Assembly: GCA_021800645.1 (NCBI GenBank)
Contig: JAJYYT010000011.1
Coordinates: 1-15,767, forward strand
Reading direction: 5' to 3'
DNA: 15,767 nt
DNA from: Actinomycetes bacterium
GTDB taxonomy: Bacteria > Actinomycetota > Acidimicrobiia > Acidimicrobiales > RAAP-2
Part shown: positions 13,159 to 15,767 of the stretch, piece after piece
Position numbering within the stretch: the first letter of the stretch is position 1
How the letters are laid out: every line of letters starts with the position of its first letter
Notes under the pieces: generated by a model
Told to the model about the DNA's origin: nothing
Database searches by the model: none
Seen by the model: only the letters and a program-made list of their open reading frames with translations
Translations under genes and position numbers: made by a program

Positions 13159-14360
13159 ACTTGTCGCTCGGCGACGACCAGGAGGCGTTCCGGTCGGCAT
13201 TCGTAGCATGGCTCCGGGAGAACCTCCCGTGGGAGCACGGGCACGGGCTGCCTCCGCGCTTCGACGACCTCGCCGAAGAGGTCCGCTTCCTTCGGGGGTG
13301 GCAGCGTAGGCTCGCGGAGGGGGGCTGGATCGGAGTGAGCTGGCCCGAGGGGTACGGCGGGCGGGGTCTCGGCCCGACCGAGCACTTCATCACCCAGGTG
13401 GAATTGGCTCGGGCGCACGCCCCGGAGCTGATCGGCAGGATCGGGATCAACCTCGCAGGGCCTACCCTCTTGGCGCACGGTACCGAGGCGCAGAAGGCCC
13501 GGTGGCTCCGGCGGATCCTCACCGCCGAGGACCACTGGTGCCAGCTCTTCAGTGAGCCGGGCGCTGGCAGCGACCTCGGGGCGATCAGCACCCGGGCAGC
13601 GCGAGTCCGGGCCGGCGGGTGGGTCCTCGATGGGGAAAAGGTCTGGACCTCCTACGCCCAGTTCGCGGACTGGGGCGTTTGCCTCGCCAGGACCGGCGGG
13701 CCGGGCCACGGCGGGATCTCGTATTTCGCCGTGGACATGCACGCACCGGGCGTGGAGGTCCGCCCGCTGCGCCAGATGACCGGCGACGCCGAGTTCGACG
13801 AGGTGCTCTTCTCCGACGTCCAGGTGCCCGACGACTGCCTCATAGGCGAGGAGGGTCGCGGGTGGGCGGTCGCGACGTCCACCCTGTCGCACGAGCGTGG
13901 GACGAGCCCGCGCCAGCTCGTGATCCACATGCAGCTGCTCGAGGAGCTCCTACGGCTCGGGCTGGCCAACGGATCGTTCACACGGTGGCGGGCGAGGCGG
14001 GGCCTCGCCCAGGCGTTCACCGAGGTGAAGCTGTTCGAGCTGCACAACTGGCGGGGTCTCTCGAGGCTCGAGCGAGGCGAGGATCCCGGGCCCGAGGGGA
14101 GCGCCCTCAAGCTGTACTGGAGCGAGATGTCGAAGCGCCTGCACGCGACCGCCATGGAGCTGCTCGGCGACGCGGCACCGTTGTGGCGCGGCTCGGGCCA
14201 TAATCCTGGAGACGGTGCGTGGCAGCGAAGTTGGCTCTACTACCAGGCGTCGTCGATCTTTGCCGGGACCAACGAGATCCAGCGCAACGTCATCGGCGAG
14301 CGGGTGCTGGGACTCCCCCTGGAGCCCTCGGTCCGCAAGGGTGCGACGAGCGGGGAATGA
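13155..14360 (+). CDS. Acyl-CoA dehydrogenase, catalytic (alpha-type) subunit, second copy
   Basis: The 401-residue acyl-CoA dehydrogenase is paralogous to the one at 9240-10391, sharing WPEGYGGRGLGP, INLAGPTLLAHGT, HWCQLFSEPGAGSDLG, EKVWTSYAQFADWGVCLA and the tail FAGTNEIQRNVIGERVLGLP. Glu247 in LSHERGTS is the likely catalytic base. It probably desaturates a CoA ester and passes electrons to ETF, perhaps paired with the beta-type subunit encoded divergently at 11979-13100. The two catalytic copies could serve successive rounds or different intermediates. GTG 13155 is preceded by GGAGGGG (13140-13146) at 8-base spacing and matches the family N-terminus (LSLGDDQEAF). It is the first gene of a plus-strand operon with the crotonase 17 bp downstream. 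Confidence 0.9.
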   Translation: MNLSLGDDQEAFRSAFVAWLRENLPWEHGHGLPPRFDDLAEEVRFLRGWQRRLAEGGWIGVSWPEGYGGRGLGPTEHFITQVELARAHAPELIGRIGINLAGPTLLAHGTEAQKARWLRRILTAEDHWCQLFSEPGAGSDLGAISTRAARVRAGGWVLDGEKVWTSYAQFADWGVCLARTGGPGHGGISYFAVDMHAPGVEVRPLRQMTGDAEFDEVLFSDVQVPDDCLIGEEGRGWAVATSTLSHERGTSPRQLVIHMQLLEELLRLGLANGSFTRWRARRGLAQAFTEVKLFELHNWRGLSRLERGEDPGPEGSALKLYWSEMSKRLHATAMELLGDAAPLWRGSGHNPGDGAWQRSWLYYQASSIFAGTNEIQRNVIGERVLGLPLEPSVRKGATSGE

Positions 14361-14377
14361 CGTCGGGAGGGAGAGAG

Positions 14378-15235
14378 ATGCCAGACGATCACGCGAACGG
14401 CGTCGTGCTCTACGAGGTACGCGGGCCGGTGGCGACGGTCACGATGAACCGACCGCAGGTGGCCAACGCCCAGGACACCGCGCTCATCGACGGGCTGGAT
14501 GCCGCATTCGACCGAGCCGACGACGACGACGCCGTGCGGGTGGTCGTGCTCGCGGGCGCGGGACGTCACTTCTCCTCGGGCCACGACCTCAAGGCTCTTG
14601 TGGGGGACGCGGAGGTCGACCACTGGCGAGCGATGCGGGCTACGCCGGAGGGAAAGTTCCGCCACGAACGCGTCATGTACTACGACCGGTGCCGCAAGAT
14701 CCACGACTTCCGCAAGCCGACGATCGCAGCGGTCCAGGGGAGCTGTGTCGCGGCCGGTCTCATGCTGGCTTGCATGTGCGACCTGATCGTGGCTGCGGAC
14801 GACGCCCGGTTCTCCAATCCTGTGCTGAAGATGACCGGCGCAGGGGTCGAGCTGCTCGTCGAGCCGTGGGAGCTCGGGATTCGCAAGGCAAAGGAATTTC
14901 TTTGGACCGGTGACACGATAGATGCCGACGAGGCGTGGCGGCTCGGGCTGGTCAACCGCGTCGTGCCTCGGGACGAGCTCATGGAGCGCACCGCGGAGCT
15001 CGCCGAGCGGGTGGCGCTGGTGCCTCCGGTCACGGCACAGGTCGTGAAGGACTCCATCAACCACGCCGCGGAGCTGATGGGCCAGCAGGCGTCCTGGCAA
15101 TACCACTTCATGGTCCACCACTGGATGCACAACACCGACACGGCGCTGAAGGCCCTTGCCGTCCGCCAGCGGGCCGGGTCGATGCGCGAGGTGCTTGCCC
15201 AGCGCGATCGGGGTGACGTCCCCCCGGGTTCGTAA
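14378..15235 (+). CDS. Crotonase-superfamily protein lacking both hydratase glutamates
   Basis: The 285-residue crotonase-fold protein has a first oxyanion segment HFSSGHDLKAL (about 64-74) and a second in QGSCVAAGLMLACMCDLIVAADD (about 120-142). At the two positions that hold catalytic glutamate in enoyl-CoA hydratase there are Met129 and Val149. The later segment MTGAGVELLVEPWELGIRKAKEFLWTGD (about 152-179) is unlike hydratases. It could be a thioester hydrolase, C-C bond hydrolase, decarboxylase or isomerase; the sequence does not decide. Residues about 75-110 form a longer-than-usual charged insert (DHWRAMRATPEGKFRHERVM). ATG 14378 has GGGAGG at 14365-14370 (7-base spacing), 17 bp after the dehydrogenase stop. 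The same frame is open upstream within the dehydrogenase gene but is not coding there. Its stop directly abuts the CoA-transferase start. Confidence 0.85.
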   Translation: MPDDHANGVVLYEVRGPVATVTMNRPQVANAQDTALIDGLDAAFDRADDDDAVRVVVLAGAGRHFSSGHDLKALVGDAEVDHWRAMRATPEGKFRHERVMYYDRCRKIHDFRKPTIAAVQGSCVAAGLMLACMCDLIVAADDARFSNPVLKMTGAGVELLVEPWELGIRKAKEFLWTGDTIDADEAWRLGLVNRVVPRDELMERTAELAERVALVPPVTAQVVKDSINHAAELMGQQASWQYHFMVHHWMHNTDTALKALAVRQRAGSMREVLAQRDRGDVPPGS

Positions 15236-15767
15236 GTGCCACTCCCGCTCGAGGGCATTAGGGTGCTCGACGTCGGCACGCGGATCTCGGCGCCGTTCTG
15301 CGCGGGCCTGCTCGGTGAGCTCGGCGCAGAGGTGATCAAGATCGAAGTGCCGGGGAGCGGAGACTTCATGCGCACGATCGGCCCGTTCGCGTCCGGATCG
15401 GGCGCCACCGGAGGAGATGGCGGGCACACTGCCGGAGACAGAGCGGACGTCTCGCAGGGTGATGGACCGGGGTACTCCCTGTGGTGGGCAGTCGAGGGGC
15501 GAGGCCGCAAGAGCGTGACGTGCGACCTTCGCCAGCCCGAGGGTCAGTCGATCTTCCGCCGGCTCGCACGACTTTGCGATGTCGTCTGCGAGAACTTCCG
15601 CGCCGGGACGATGGAGCGCTGGAGGCTCGGCCCCGGCGACCTCGGTGATCACCTCGTGTACGTGCGGATCAGCGTCTTCGGCCAGACGGGACCATACGCC
15701 ACACGGCCGGGGCTCGACCGCCTCGGCATCGCGTTCGGCGGATTGCTGTACCTCACGGGCTACCCCG
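15236..15767 (+). CDS. CaiB/BaiF-family (type III) CoA-transferase, N-terminal part
   Basis: The gene runs off the right edge after 177 codons. The protein opens VPLPLEGIRVLDVGTRISAPFCAGLLGELGAEVIKIEVPGSGD, the typical N-terminus of family III CoA-transferases. GRKSVTCDLRQPEGQ, CDVVCENFRAGTMERW and YVRISVFGQTGPYATRPGLDRLG follow. Asp161 in the last segment corresponds to the catalytic aspartate that carries the acyl-CoA anhydride in formyl-CoA and carnitine-CoA transferases. The enzyme would move CoA between a donor acyl-CoA and an acid substrate, giving an ATP-free alternative to the ligase. A Gly/Asp-rich stretch (about residues 48-75) is longer than usual. GTG 15236 directly follows the upstream TAA with no ribosome-binding site, suggesting coupled translation. 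Usual family length is about 400 residues. Confidence 0.88.
   Translation, partial: MPLPLEGIRVLDVGTRISAPFCAGLLGELGAEVIKIEVPGSGDFMRTIGPFASGSGATGGDGGHTAGDRADVSQGDGPGYSLWWAVEGRGRKSVTCDLRQPEGQSIFRRLARLCDVVCENFRAGTMERWRLGPGDLGDHLVYVRISVFGQTGPYATRPGLDRLGIAFGGLLYLTGYP

Noticed and set aside
9240..14360. The two catalytic dehydrogenase copies as a recent tandem duplication
   Set aside because: They share motifs but differ through much of their length, and lie on opposite strands, so the duplication appears old.
743..15767. Naming the genes chsE, chsH, ltp2 or other cholesterol-pathway symbols
   Set aside because: The module types agree, but orthology cannot be shown without alignments, and the DUF35 domain is on a different protein than in ChsH2.

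Overview
The window is very GC-rich, with strong G/C preference at third codon positions, GTG starts, overlapping stop/start codons and leaderless-looking promoters. This suggests a high-GC actinobacterium. The gene content (many acyl-CoA dehydrogenases, crotonases, MaoC-like hydratases, an SCP-x-type thiolase, a DUF35 protein, a CaiB/BaiF CoA-transferase) fits soil or marine Actinobacteria that degrade lipids, steroids, terpenoids or alicyclic acids. The sequence alone does not fix the genus. No RNA genes, insertion sequences, prophage genes or CRISPR arrays were seen, and no gene-free stretch exceeds 300 bases.

Layout. (1) 1-569: the end of a probable antitoxin gene and a PIN-domain (VapC-like) toxin gene. 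They are joined by seven copies of a 13-bp repeat that carries the toxin's own start codon. (2) 743-1701: a two-gene operon for a heterodimeric hot-dog-fold enoyl-CoA hydratase (FAS1-type dehydratase half plus catalytic MaoC half, 4-bp GTGA overlap). (3) 1698-2468 (minus): a crotonase-fold protein lacking the usual hydratase glutamates, divergent from (4) a GntR/FCD regulator at 2652-3455. (5) 3515-4735: an acyl-CoA dehydrogenase with a well-formed leaderless promoter. (6) 13100 down to 4775 (minus): a tight seven-gene operon, in order beta-type acyl-CoA dehydrogenase, acyl-CoA ligase, catalytic acyl-CoA dehydrogenase, HMG-CoA-synthase-like/DUF35 fusion, thiolase, NAD-dependent epimerase/dehydrogenase-type SDR, enoyl-CoA hydratase. 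(7) 13155 to the right edge (plus), divergent from (6): a second catalytic acyl-CoA dehydrogenase, another crotonase-fold protein and a truncated CoA-transferase.

How it may work together. The ligase, or the CoA-transferase, would load CoA onto a carboxylic acid. A mixed alpha/beta acyl-CoA dehydrogenase would desaturate it, and the MaoC pair or the canonical crotonase would hydrate it. An oxidoreductase (the SDR is the only candidate here, since no classical 3-hydroxyacyl-CoA dehydrogenase is present) would oxidise it, and the thiolase would cleave it, probably docked to the DUF35 domain. The same toolkit is known from steroid side-chain degradation, but no ring-degrading gene is visible, so the substrate is unknown. 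A 20-bp motif shared by the GntR-gene promoter region and the ACAD divergent promoter suggests the GntR protein controls the cluster.

Points most worth a second look are the 13-bp repeat at the toxin-antitoxin junction, the HMGCS-DUF35 fusion without its active-site cysteine beside a thiolase, the shared operator motif, and a 6-codon leaderless upstream ORF before the second catalytic acyl-CoA dehydrogenase.
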